DNA from: Deltaproteobacteria bacterium
GTDB lineage: Bacteria; Myxococcota; Myxococcia; Myxococcales; 40CM-4-68-19
Assembly (NCBI GenBank): GCA_005879535.1
Contig: VBKI01000060.1
Location: forward strand, 30,217 to 94,216
Reading direction: 5' to 3'
Length of the DNA stretch: 64,000 bases
Numbering within the stretch: the stretch's first letter is position 1; every line of letters starts with the position of its first letter. Of the stretch, positions 17,492 through 25,720 are shown one piece after another. A program made the translations under genes and the position numbers. The notes under the pieces were generated by a model. The model searched no databases and had not been told where the DNA came from. It worked only from the letters and a program-made list of their open reading frames with translations.

Positions 17492-18223
17492 TCAGACCCC
17501 ATGCAAGAGCCGCCGCGCGAAGTGCGGAGAAAGCCCGGCCTCCAGGATTTTCCGGGCGGTCTTCTCCGCGTTGTACGGTACGCGGTGGAACTCGACCGCC
17601 TTGGACCGATCGTCCCAGATGCCGTAGCAGGCGCGTGGATCGTAGTCGCGCGGCTGGCCGCAGCTTCCGATGGAGATCAGGTAGCGGCGCGCGGGATCGA
17701 TGCGAATCCGCTCCGCCCAGACGTCCTTGACGGGGTTCCCGAGCTGGAACGCGCGCTGCAGGTGCGAGTGGCCGATGAACGTCACCGGGGAGAGCTTCTC
17801 CTTCCCTCTCAGCACCAGATCCTCGGCCTGTTCCAGCGCGAACACGTATTCGAACGCTTGCGGGTCCCGGGGCGAGGCGTGCCCATAGGTCACCTCGCCC
17901 TCCGCGCGCTGGTAAGGCAGCCCTCGCAGCCACTCCATGTTTTCCTTGGAGAGCTGCAACGCGGTCCAGTCGAGAACTTCGCGCGCGGCGGCGTAGTAGT
18001 AGCTGTAGTCCATCCGGCCGGCGACCGCCGCGTCGTGATTGCCGAGGACCGTGAACTCGCACCTGGTGCGGACCAGATCGCAGGCGGCGTTGGGGTCAGC
18101 GCCGTAACCGACCGTATCTCCCAGACAAATGAATCGGTCGACCTTCTGCGCCTCCGCCGCCGAGATACACGCCGTCAGCGCCTCCAGGTTGGCGTGGATG
18201 TCCGTCAGAATGGCGGTGCGCAT
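17492..18223 (-). CDS. Calcineurin-like metallophosphoesterase
   Basis: A 243-aa metallophosphoesterase of the YfcE/diadenosine-tetraphosphatase-like type. The dimetal motifs are in order: LTDIHANLEAL, CLGDTVGYGADP, VLGNHD, then TYGHASPRDP and FIGHSHLQ. ISIGSCGQPRD near the C-terminus is typical of bacterial phosphodiesterases in this group. It heads the minus-strand pyrimidine operon, with its TGA one base from the pyrB ATG. A role on a nucleotide substrate would fit that position but is not shown. It diverges from the hopanoid operon across 273 bp. Confidence 0.9.
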   Translation of the reverse strand: MRTAILTDIHANLEALTACISAAEAQKVDRFICLGDTVGYGADPNAACDLVRTRCEFTVLGNHDAAVAGRMDYSYYYAAAREVLDWTALQLSKENMEWLRGLPYQRAEGEVTYGHASPRDPQAFEYVFALEQAEDLVLRGKEKLSPVTFIGHSHLQRAFQLGNPVKDVWAERIRIDPARRYLISIGSCGQPRDYDPRACYGIWDDRSKAVEFHRVPYNAEKTARKILEAGLSPHFARRLLHGV

Positions 18224-18496
18224 CGGCGCCGCCCTGAGTACACAGAAAGCGCGCTGACTTCAAGCGCACCCCATCGCGCGCCCGCGCTCGACGGAAGCGA
18301 CTGCGGCGCACGAAATCGTCGCGGTGCCGCCGACGATGGTCGCTACGGCGGTGACGTTCCACGCGGAACGTGGCAGAAATCGGAATGCTCCGATTTCGGA
18401 GCCCGGGCATCTGTGTTGCTGCGGCGCGCCGGCGATTGCGCGCTGCACGGATCGTTGCTCGCCGGACGAAGGGTCGATTGGCGCGAGGTGGATTGG
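18224..18496. promoter_or_regulatory. Divergent promoter region with two strong inverted repeats
   Basis: This 273-bp gap separates the pyrimidine operon (leftward) from the hopanoid operon (rightward), so both promoters should lie here or close by. Two inverted repeats stand out. ACGTTCC-ACGC-GGAACGT spans 18354-18371. GAAATCGGA-ATGC-TCCGATTTC spans 18376-18397 with 9-bp arms and is AT-richer than its surroundings. Side-by-side palindromes with 4-bp centres look like operators for a dimeric regulator. A GAGGTGG ribosome site precedes hpnH. I cannot identify -35/-10 boxes or the regulator, and no coding frame here looks real. Confidence 0.55.
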
Positions 18497-19513
18497 ATGG
18501 CAATTCCCGTAGCACAGATGATGACGGTTGCCCGATACGTGCTCAAGCAGCGGCTCGCCAGGCGTGACCGCTACCCGCTGGTGCTGATGCTCGAACCGCT
18601 CTTCCGCTGCAATCTTTCGTGCACTGGCTGCGGAAAGATCCAGTACCCGGCCGCGCTCCTGAAGAAGGACCTCTCGGTCGAGGACTGCATCCGCGCTTCC
18701 GACGAGTGCGGCGCGCCCGTAGTCAGCATTGCCGGCGGAGAACCTCTCCTCCATCCGCAGATCGCCGGGATCGCGCGCGAGCTCGTCCAACGCGGGCGGT
18801 TCGTGTACCTCTGCACGAATGCGCTCCTGCTGGAGCGCAAGCTGGACTCGTTCCAGCCCAGCAAGTACCTCAGCTTCAGCGTCCACATGGACGGGCCGCG
18901 CGCGGAGCACGATTTCTCCGTCTGCCGCGAGGGCGGCTATGACGTAGCCGTACAGGCGATTCGAGCAGCCCTGAAGCGAGGCTTTCGGGTGACGACGAAT
19001 ACCACCGTCTTCGACGGGGCCAATCCCGAGAGGATGCGAGGGTTCTTCGACGACATGATGGAGCTCGGCGTCGAGGGAATGATGATCTCGCCGGGATACT
19101 CGTACGAGAAGGCGCCGGACCAGCAGCATTTCCTCCGCCGGGAGCGGTCGCACCGGCTGTTCTCGCAGATGCTGGAGGCGCCCAGGCGGAGCTGGCGCTT
19201 CAATCAGTCGCCGCTCTTTCTCCGGTTCCTGATGGGAAAGCAGGACTTCGAATGCACACCCTGGGGAAATCCCACGTACAACATCTTCGGCTGGCAGCGG
19301 CCCTGCTACCTGCTTCAGGACGGATACGCGAAAACGTTCCGTGAGCTGATGGAAGAAACGGATTGGTCGCGCTACGGGCGCAAGAGCGGCAATCCCCGTT
19401 GCCAGGACTGCATGGTGCACTGCGGATTCGAGCCCAGCGCCGTGCGGGCCACCTTCGATTCCCCGCGGGCGATGGGCGCGACCGTCGCTGCCATGGTCAC
19501 GGGACGGCTATGA
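18497..19513 (+). CDS. hpnH: Adenosyl-hopene transferase, radical SAM
   Basis: A 338-aa radical SAM enzyme that attaches adenosine from S-adenosylmethionine to diploptene, the first step to C35 extended hopanoids. The start MAIPVAQMMTVARYVL matches the family. The 4Fe-4S motif is CNLSCTGC (Cys38, Cys42, Cys45), followed by SIAGGEPLLHP. The C-terminal cysteines in RPCYLLQ, CQDC and MVHCGFEPSAV are the twitch/SPASM-like end typical of HpnH. It starts a plus-strand operon; its TGA overlaps the ATG of the hpnG-like gene. Identity is firm because four other hopanoid genes follow. Confidence 0.95.
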   Translation: MAIPVAQMMTVARYVLKQRLARRDRYPLVLMLEPLFRCNLSCTGCGKIQYPAALLKKDLSVEDCIRASDECGAPVVSIAGGEPLLHPQIAGIARELVQRGRFVYLCTNALLLERKLDSFQPSKYLSFSVHMDGPRAEHDFSVCREGGYDVAVQAIRAALKRGFRVTTNTTVFDGANPERMRGFFDDMMELGVEGMMISPGYSYEKAPDQQHFLRRERSHRLFSQMLEAPRRSWRFNQSPLFLRFLMGKQDFECTPWGNPTYNIFGWQRPCYLLQDGYAKTFRELMEETDWSRYGRKSGNPRCQDCMVHCGFEPSAVRATFDSPRAMGATVAAMVTGRL

Positions 19514-20511
19514 CGGATGCTCGGCTGGCGGAGCTCGTGGAGCGGGCGTTCGATTATCGGGGATACGTGACGCTCAGGCGCACCGACGGCTCCGAGCTGG
19601 TCGGCTTCGTCTACGATCGCAGCGCATCGCATCTCGACCTGTACGACGAAACCGCCACTCGCCGCGTGCGCGTATCCCTCGCGGACGTCGCCGACATCGC
19701 CTTCACCGGCGACGACGCCGCACGCAAGGCGCAGGCGCTCTGGGAGCGCCGCAAGGGAACGCTCGAGCCGCGCGAGACTTCCGCGTGGGGCGAGTGGAGG
19801 GAATCCGGGCCGGTCCTGCTGCTGGTCGCCCTCGATCGCGAGCTGCGCAGCGTCGCGCGGGCGCTCGGCCTCGTCCGCCGCGGCGACCGCGCACGAGGGC
19901 AGTCGGGCGGCAATGAAGTGGTGGGGCTCGCCCTCGGAGTTGGTGGAGGTGCTCGCCGGGCGGTGGTCGACGAGCAGCCCCGCCTGGTCGTGAGCTGCGG
20001 CTTCTCGGGCGCACTCGATCCGGCGCTTGCGCCGGGCGATCTGGTGCTGGCGACAGCGGTGCGCGACGAAACCGGCGACGAGCTCGCCGCACCGCCCTTG
20101 ATCCGCCAGCGGGCAGCAGAGGCGCTGGGCGGCCTGCGCCATTTCGAGGGCGAGCTCGTCTGCACCACCGCAGTCGCAGCCACCGAGGTGGAGAAGCTGG
20201 CGCTCGCACGGCCAGGCGCGCTGGCGGTCGACATGGAGAGCTATCCCGTCGCCCGCGCGGCGGCCGCCGCCGGCATTCCCTGGCTCGCGATCCGGGCGAT
20301 CGTCGACCCCCTCCGGTCGTCCCTCCCAGCCTTCACCCGGGACCCGGCCGGTGGTTACGTCGGGCCGGCGATGAAATACGCGCTCTCGGGACCTCGGGCC
20401 GCGGCAGACCTCGTCCGGCTTGCCACCCGCGCCCGCGCCGCCGCTGCCGCGCTGGAGGTTGCGCTGCACCGGCTCCGTCCCATGCTCGGGGCGACGGAGG
20501 CACGCGCTTGA
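19510..20511 (+). CDS. hpnG: Hopanoid-associated nucleoside phosphorylase with extra N-terminal domain
   Basis: A 333-aa protein with two parts. Residues from about 110 onward form a nucleoside phosphorylase-like domain with VVSCGFSGALDPALAPGDLV, ALAVDMESYPVARAAAAAG and WLAIRAIVDP, matching HpnG, which releases adenine from adenosylhopane to give ribosylhopane. The first 95 residues are a separate small domain (YRGYVTLRRTDGSELVGFVY, LSLADVADIAF-like segment) that looks like a small beta-barrel; ordinary HpnG lacks this. The ATG overlaps the hpnH stop and the TGA overlaps the TTG start of hpnA. Call is good from the DMES motif and operon position. Confidence 0.85.
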   Translation: MTDARLAELVERAFDYRGYVTLRRTDGSELVGFVYDRSASHLDLYDETATRRVRVSLADVADIAFTGDDAARKAQALWERRKGTLEPRETSAWGEWRESGPVLLLVALDRELRSVARALGLVRRGDRARGQSGGNEVVGLALGVGGGARRAVVDEQPRLVVSCGFSGALDPALAPGDLVLATAVRDETGDELAAPPLIRQRAAEALGGLRHFEGELVCTTAVAATEVEKLALARPGALAVDMESYPVARAAAAAGIPWLAIRAIVDPLRSSLPAFTRDPAGGYVGPAMKYALSGPRAAADLVRLATRARAAAAALEVALHRLRPMLGATEARA

Positions 20512-21503
20512 GGGCGCTCGTCACCGGCGCGAGCGGGTTCATCGGCAGCGCGGTAGCGCGCGCCCTCCTCCACCGGGGAGCGCAGGTCCGGTTGCTTCTC
20601 CGCCCCGGCGCCACGCCGAACCTCCCGGAACGCCGCGACATGGAGATCGTACGCGGAGACCTGCGCGATGCGCAGGGCGTGTCCGCGGCGGTGCGCGGTT
20701 GCGACGCCGTCTTCCACGTCGCCGCGCTCTACTCATTCGCCGCGCCGGCAAGCGAGGTCGTCGCCGTCAACGTCGGTGGAACGCGCAACGTCATCGAGGC
20801 CGTCCGCGCCGAAGGAGCGCGGCTGGTCTACACCTCCAGCATTGCCACAGTGGGCGCCATGCACGACGGCGTCCTCCCCGACGAGCGCTCGATGCCCAAC
20901 GGGCCCGCGCCGGGTCCCTACAAGAAGAGCAAGCGCGATGCGGAAGCCCTGGTCCGGGAGGCAGCGGAGCGCGGACTGAACGCCGTGATCGTGAATCCGA
21001 CGTTTCCGGTGGGCGTCGGCGACGTCAAGCCGACCCCGACCGGCGCGGTGATCCGCGATTTTCTCGAAGGACGCCTGCCGGCGTACGTCGATACGGGCAT
21101 GAACGTGATCGACGTCGACGACGTCGCCGAAGGAGAGCTGCTGGCGTTCGATCGCGGCGAACGCGGCGAGAGGTACATCCTCGGCCACGCCAATCTGACG
21201 ATGCGCGAGTTCCTCGAGGAGCTGGCGGCGATCTCCGGCCGCAAGCCACCCCGGATCCGGATGCCGCACCTGGTCGCATTGGGTCTCGCGCATGCGGACG
21301 CCTTCGTCACCGGGCGGATCCTCCGCCGCCCGCCGCGCATCCCGCTCGAAGGAGTGCGAACGGCCCGCGAGATCATGTTCGCAAGCTCCGCCCGCGCCGT
21401 CCGCGAGCTCGGTTTGCGGCAGACCCCCATCCGCGACGCGCTGGCGAAGGCGGTGCAGTGGTTCGAGGAGCGGAGCCGGCTCCGGCGGCGAGGCGTGTCG
21501 TGA
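20508..21503 (+). CDS. hpnA: Hopanoid-associated NAD-dependent sugar epimerase/dehydratase
   Basis: A 331-aa short-chain dehydrogenase of the extended type. The start is TTG at 20508 overlapping the previous stop (TTGA). The Rossmann motif VTGASGFIGSAVA, AVFHVAALYSF, YTSSIATVG and the catalytic YKKSK (family YxxxK) are all present. NPTFPVGVGDVKPTPTG is characteristic of HpnA. HpnA sits in hopanoid clusters and is thought to act on the ribose-derived side chain or its sugar. The C-terminal part carries MRMPHL-type and TAREIMFASSARAVRELG segments also seen in HpnA. The stop overlaps the GTG of the cyclase gene. Confidence 0.93.
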   Translation: MRALVTGASGFIGSAVARALLHRGAQVRLLLRPGATPNLPERRDMEIVRGDLRDAQGVSAAVRGCDAVFHVAALYSFAAPASEVVAVNVGGTRNVIEAVRAEGARLVYTSSIATVGAMHDGVLPDERSMPNGPAPGPYKKSKRDAEALVREAAERGLNAVIVNPTFPVGVGDVKPTPTGAVIRDFLEGRLPAYVDTGMNVIDVDDVAEGELLAFDRGERGERYILGHANLTMREFLEELAAISGRKPPRIRMPHLVALGLAHADAFVTGRILRRPPRIPLEGVRTAREIMFASSARAVRELGLRQTPIRDALAKAVQWFEERSRLRRRGVS

Positions 21504-23473
21504 TCGGGGCCCGGACCCGGATCGAGCGCTCGGGACTCGACCTCGTCATCGAGCGCGCGCAAGGGTGGTTCGAGCGGCAGCAGTACCCGGAAGGGTACTG
21601 GTGGGCGGAGCTGGAATCGAACGCGACGATGGATGCCGAGTACCTGCTCCTCACGCATTTTCTCGGCGCCAGGAACGAGGACCTCTGGCGCGGCGTCGCG
21701 CAGGACATCCGAAACTACCAGCGCGACGACGGCAGCTGGGCGATGTACCACGGCGCCCCCGGCGACGTTTCCACCAGCATCGAATGCTATTTCGCGCTCA
21801 AGCTCGCCGGCGACCGACCCGACGCGCCGCACCTGGTGCGGGCCCGCGCGTTCATCCGCGAGCGCGGCGGCATCGCCCGGGCGCGGACCTTCACCCGCAT
21901 CTGGCTCGCGCTGTTCGGCCAGTGGAGCTGGGACGACCTGCCGATCATGCCGCCGGAGCTGATGTTGCTGCCCCCGTCCGCGCCGCTGAGCATCTACCGG
22001 TTTTCCTCCTGGGCTCGGGGGACCATCGTGCCCCTCCTGCTCCTGATGGACGACCGTCCTGTGCACCCGGTGCCCGATTCGGCGCGCCTCGACGAGCTGC
22101 GCGTCGCCGATGCGGCTCCACGCGTTCCGCGCGACGCGATCGATCGGCTGTTCCGCGGCATCGACGGCGCGTTGCGCGCCTACGACCGCCTCCCGTTCCA
22201 TCCCTTTCGCGAGCGCGCCCGGAAGGCAGCAGAACAGTGGATCCTCGCCCACCAGGAAGCGGACGGCAGCTGGGGCGGAATCCAGCCCCCGTGGGTCTAT
22301 TCGCTGATGGCGCTGCACGCGCTCGGGCATCCGCTGGACCATCCCGCGCTGAAGAACGGCCTTCTCGGGATGCACGGGCGCTGGATGCTCCGGCACGGCG
22401 ACGGAAGGCTGCGGGTGCAGGCGTGCCTGTCGCCGGTCTGGGACACCGGTCTCTCGCTGCTCGCGCTCGTCGAGTCGGGCGCGCACCCGTCGGTTCCCAT
22501 GGTGCAGCAGGCGGCGCGCTGGCTGTTGCGCGAGGAGATCCGCGTTCCGGGCGACTGGTGCGTGCAGGTCGAGGGGGTCGAACCGAGCGGGTGGGCATTC
22601 GAGTTCGAGAACGATCTCTACCCCGACGTGGACGATACAGCGGTCGTCCTGCTCGCCTTGCACAAGGCGGACGCCCTGGACGCCGAGACCCGTGAGCGTG
22701 CGTTGCGCTGGGTGCTGGCGATGCAGAGCCGCAACGGCGGCTGGGCCGCCTTCGACAAGGACAACACTTCGCGCCTCCCGGCGCTGATTCCGTTCGCCGA
22801 CTTCGGCGAGATGATCGACCCGCCCAGCGCCGACGTGACAGGGCACGTGGTCGAGACGCTCGGCGCCTTCGGCCTCGCTCGCAGCCATCCCGCGATGGAG
22901 CGCGGGCTGCGCTATCTCTACGCGCACCAGGAGAAGGAGGGCTCCTGGTTCGGCCGCTGGGGAGTCAACCACGTCTATGGCACCGGCGCCGTCCTTCCCG
23001 GGCTTGCGGCCGCGGGCGAAGCGATGGACGGCCTCGCGGTCCGCCGCGCCGTCCGGTGGCTGGGCGAGCGGCAGAACGCGGACGGCGGCTGGGGCGAGAC
23101 CTGCGCCTCGTACGTCGACGTCAAAGCGCGCGGCCGCGGCGACAGCACTGCGTCGCAGACGGCATGGGCGCTGCTTGGCCTGATCGCGGCGGGGCGGGCG
23201 GACGGCAAGGCTGCATCCCGCGGGGCGCACTTCCTCGTCGATCGGCAGCGACCCGATGGGTCCTGGGACGAGGAATCGTTCACCGGCTGCGGCTTCCCCG
23301 GCTACGGCATCGGCGAGGAGCACGGCGCCCGCATCGTCGAAGGGCGCGAGCTCTCCGCCGGCTTCATGATCCGTTACCACCTCTACCGCAATTGCTTTCC
23401 GCTGCTCGCCCTGGGCCGTTACCGCGCTGCCCTCGGTGGCGCGGGTGCCATCCGCAGTGAAGGAGGTTCTTGA
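21500..23473 (+). CDS. shc: Squalene-hopene cyclase
   Basis: A 657-aa class II triterpene cyclase that folds squalene into hopene. The catalytic acid motif is DVDDTA at residues 376-381, and several QW repeats appear, such as GDGSWAMYHG-type, QEADGSWGGIQPPWVYS, MQSRNGGWAAFDKDN, QEKEGSWFGRWGVNHVYG and RQRPDGSWDEESFTGCGFPG. Length is normal. The start is GTG at 21500, overlapping the hpnA TGA. The enzyme should be monotopic in the inner membrane. An AAGGAGG ribosome site for the next gene lies inside its last codons, and the TGA shares its A with the next ATG. Confidence 0.97.
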   Translation: MIGARTRIERSGLDLVIERAQGWFERQQYPEGYWWAELESNATMDAEYLLLTHFLGARNEDLWRGVAQDIRNYQRDDGSWAMYHGAPGDVSTSIECYFALKLAGDRPDAPHLVRARAFIRERGGIARARTFTRIWLALFGQWSWDDLPIMPPELMLLPPSAPLSIYRFSSWARGTIVPLLLLMDDRPVHPVPDSARLDELRVADAAPRVPRDAIDRLFRGIDGALRAYDRLPFHPFRERARKAAEQWILAHQEADGSWGGIQPPWVYSLMALHALGHPLDHPALKNGLLGMHGRWMLRHGDGRLRVQACLSPVWDTGLSLLALVESGAHPSVPMVQQAARWLLREEIRVPGDWCVQVEGVEPSGWAFEFENDLYPDVDDTAVVLLALHKADALDAETRERALRWVLAMQSRNGGWAAFDKDNTSRLPALIPFADFGEMIDPPSADVTGHVVETLGAFGLARSHPAMERGLRYLYAHQEKEGSWFGRWGVNHVYGTGAVLPGLAAAGEAMDGLAVRRAVRWLGERQNADGGWGETCASYVDVKARGRGDSTASQTAWALLGLIAAGRADGKAASRGAHFLVDRQRPDGSWDEESFTGCGFPGYGIGEEHGARIVEGRELSAGFMIRYHLYRNCFPLLALGRYRAALGGAGAIRSEGGS

Positions 23474-24498
23474 TGCGATCGCCGGAGTTCTACCAGGGGC
23501 ATCTCGACGCCGTGAGCCGCAGCTTCGCCCTCTGCATCCCGCAGCTCGCCGCGCCGTTCCGCCAGCACGTTGCCCTCTCGTATCTGCTCCTGCGCGTGCT
23601 CGACACGGTCGAGGATGCGTCTTTCGCGGACAAGCTCCACCAGCAGCGCCAGTTCACCGCCTTCCGCCAGTTTCTCGTCAAGCCGCCCACGGGGGCGCAG
23701 GTCGACGCCTTCAACGCTGCCTTTCCGGACAGCATCAGCGACGGCGAGCGGGCGCTCCTCGCAGACACCGGGGCTTTTTTGGAAGACGCTTACGGCCTGC
23801 CTGCCGCGGCGCGCGCGGTGATGTTCTCTGCCATCGACCGGATGGCGTTGGGCATGGCGGCGTACGCGCGCCGGCCGGCGACCCGGCTGGTCGATCTGGA
23901 GGACGTTTCGCGTTACTGCTGCATCGTCGCCGGCCTGGTCGGCGAGATGCTCACCCGCCTCTGGACCCTCGATGGACGACCGGGCCCGCGGATGCTCTTC
24001 GCCTACCGCTTCGGACTGTTCCTGCAGAAGGTGAACATCCTCAAGGACCAGCCGGAAGACGAGGCGGCGCACCGGTTCTTCGTCCCCGACCGGCGCGCGA
24101 TCCTGGCGAGTCTGCGTGCGGACGCGGACGGGGCCTTGTCGTATCTGACGTCACTGCCGCAGAGCGAGCGCGGCTACCGGATCTTCTGCGCCTGGTCCTT
24201 GATGCTCGGGGCCGCTACCCTCGGTCAGGTGGACGGCCCGCGCCAGAGCCGCCGCGCCGAGACCATGGAGCTGCTCGGCCACATCGCCGACATTGCGCAG
24301 GACGACGAAGCGTTGCGCCGCCAGTTCGCCACGCTGTTGCCGAGGCTTCCACGTGCGCCTGCAAAGGAGCCGCTGCCGAAGCCGGAACCGGCGGACTGGT
24401 TCGTGCGGACCCTGAACGCGCCGCTCTCCGAACGAGAGCTGATCGACCTGGGAGCGATCGCGGCGGTCTCGCTGCAGCCGGCCGCGGTACATCAATAG
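23473..24498 (+). CDS. Squalene synthase, eukaryote-like type
   Basis: A 341-aa squalene/phytoene synthase. The two aspartate-rich motifs are DTVEDA (residues 44-49) and NILKDQPED (188-196), which bind the diphosphates of farnesyl substrates. The strings YLLLRVLDTVED, VAGLVGEMLTRLW and GLFLQKVNILKD resemble eukaryotic and methanotroph squalene synthases (YxVLRALDTVEDD, YCHYVAGLVG, GLFLQKTNIIRD) more than bacterial HpnC or HpnD. That suggests one NADPH-using enzyme makes squalene from two farnesyl diphosphates; the HpnC/HpnD/HpnE trio is absent from this operon. The ATG overlaps the cyclase TGA and has an AAGGAGG site 6 bases upstream. Confidence 0.9.
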   Translation: MRSPEFYQGHLDAVSRSFALCIPQLAAPFRQHVALSYLLLRVLDTVEDASFADKLHQQRQFTAFRQFLVKPPTGAQVDAFNAAFPDSISDGERALLADTGAFLEDAYGLPAAARAVMFSAIDRMALGMAAYARRPATRLVDLEDVSRYCCIVAGLVGEMLTRLWTLDGRPGPRMLFAYRFGLFLQKVNILKDQPEDEAAHRFFVPDRRAILASLRADADGALSYLTSLPQSERGYRIFCAWSLMLGAATLGQVDGPRQSRRAETMELLGHIADIAQDDEALRRQFATLLPRLPRAPAKEPLPKPEPADWFVRTLNAPLSERELIDLGAIAAVSLQPAAVHQ

Positions 24499-25694
24499 GG
24501 GTATCCGATCTCCACGTACACCTTCCATCCTTCGCCGCCCGTAGCGACGTCGATCCGGCCGACGACGTTGGGCCGGACCCAGGCGCGAAAGCCGACGCCG
24601 CCGGTGACGCGCGGCCGGGAGAACGCTTGATCGATCGCGCGGTACACCTGTCCGACGGCGATGAACGGGTCGATCCGCCAGTCGGCCGTGACGCCGTAGA
24701 TGTGCGTCTGCAGCAGGCGGATCCGCTGCTCCGCTTCCAGCGTCCAGGCGTTCTGGTCGATGAAACGATCTTCGGTGAATCCGCGGAGCAGGAATGCGCC
24801 GCCGAGCGTGCTCTGGTCGTAGAACGGCGCGCGCGGCGTGCTGACGGCAGTCCAGTCGAACCGCGCGGCACCGGCGACGAAGCCGAGCTCCGGGTGCAAG
24901 GCCCGCACGCGGATCGATCCGCGCAGGTAGGCGGGGGCTCCCGACAGACCCTCGACGACACCCCCGGCGGCGTTCGCGAACAGACCCCGCTCGGAATTCT
25001 CGCCGTTCGGCCGGCTGTCGAAGCGGATGTCGATCGTCTGTCCAGCGATGGTCGAGCCGTCCATGCCGGGCGCGAGCCGCTGAGGAGAGACACGCCGGCT
25101 GAGCGGCAAGCCCGGGACTCCAAGATCCTGGACGGCGTCGGTGTGGAGCAGGACCCCGATTCCGGCGTTCCAGTTGCCACCGAGGTTGAAGCCGCGGCGC
25201 GCCTCGCCGAGGCCGCGGACTCGCGTGTAGCTGGTTTCGGCGGCTTCGGTCGTGTCCGGGCCGAGGCCGAAGAAGCGATAGAAGGCGCTGCGCTGCCAGC
25301 GCAGCTCGATCTCGGTGGTGAATTCGCCGGCGCGCCTGGGAAGGTCCCGCCATTGGAGCAGCACTCCGGAGTTGATGCGGGTACTCGCGCTGGCAATGAG
25401 GGTGAGCGTCTGATCGTCCGCTGGATAATGAAACCAGCGGAACGTCCCGGTCCAGTGGATCACGTCGTTCCAGGTGATGCTGGGGGCGATGATCGATTCG
25501 GTCCTCGCGTTCGCATCGCAGACGCGCAGGAAGACCGGCATGAACCCGAGGGTGTCGCCCTCGTTCGGAAGCGTCGCGTACACCGGAAGGGGAACGACGC
25601 GCGTGCCCAGGCCGCCAGCGCACTCCGCGCCGGCTGCGGCTGTGGCCGCCGGGAGAAGGCAGCCGGCCAACAGGAAAGCCCGGGCGCTGCTCAT
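24492..25694 (-). CDS. Outer-membrane beta-barrel (surface antigen/BamA-like) protein
   Basis: A 400-aa protein with signal peptide MSSARAFLLAGCLLPAATAA (ATG at 25694) and a beta-barrel body of alternating short strands ending in aromatic residue (VYVEIGYPY). LGGAFLLRGFTEDRFIDQNAW is the RGF/LRGY-type motif of the BamA/Omp85 surface-antigen barrel. No POTRA domains are visible in the roughly 100 N-terminal residues. It would sit in the outer membrane; the substrate or lipid role is unknown. The gene converges on squalene synthase with a 7-bp overlap and diverges from the PAP2-like gene by about 26 bp. A barrel beside hopanoid genes may handle envelope lipids, but that is inference. Confidence 0.8.
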   Translation of the reverse strand: MSSARAFLLAGCLLPAATAAAGAECAGGLGTRVVPLPVYATLPNEGDTLGFMPVFLRVCDANARTESIIAPSITWNDVIHWTGTFRWFHYPADDQTLTLIASASTRINSGVLLQWRDLPRRAGEFTTEIELRWQRSAFYRFFGLGPDTTEAAETSYTRVRGLGEARRGFNLGGNWNAGIGVLLHTDAVQDLGVPGLPLSRRVSPQRLAPGMDGSTIAGQTIDIRFDSRPNGENSERGLFANAAGGVVEGLSGAPAYLRGSIRVRALHPELGFVAGAARFDWTAVSTPRAPFYDQSTLGGAFLLRGFTEDRFIDQNAWTLEAEQRIRLLQTHIYGVTADWRIDPFIAVGQVYRAIDQAFSRPRVTGGVGFRAWVRPNVVGRIDVATGGEGWKVYVEIGYPY

Positions 25695-25720
25695 CGCACC
25701 CGGCTCACGGTGGTCTGCCG

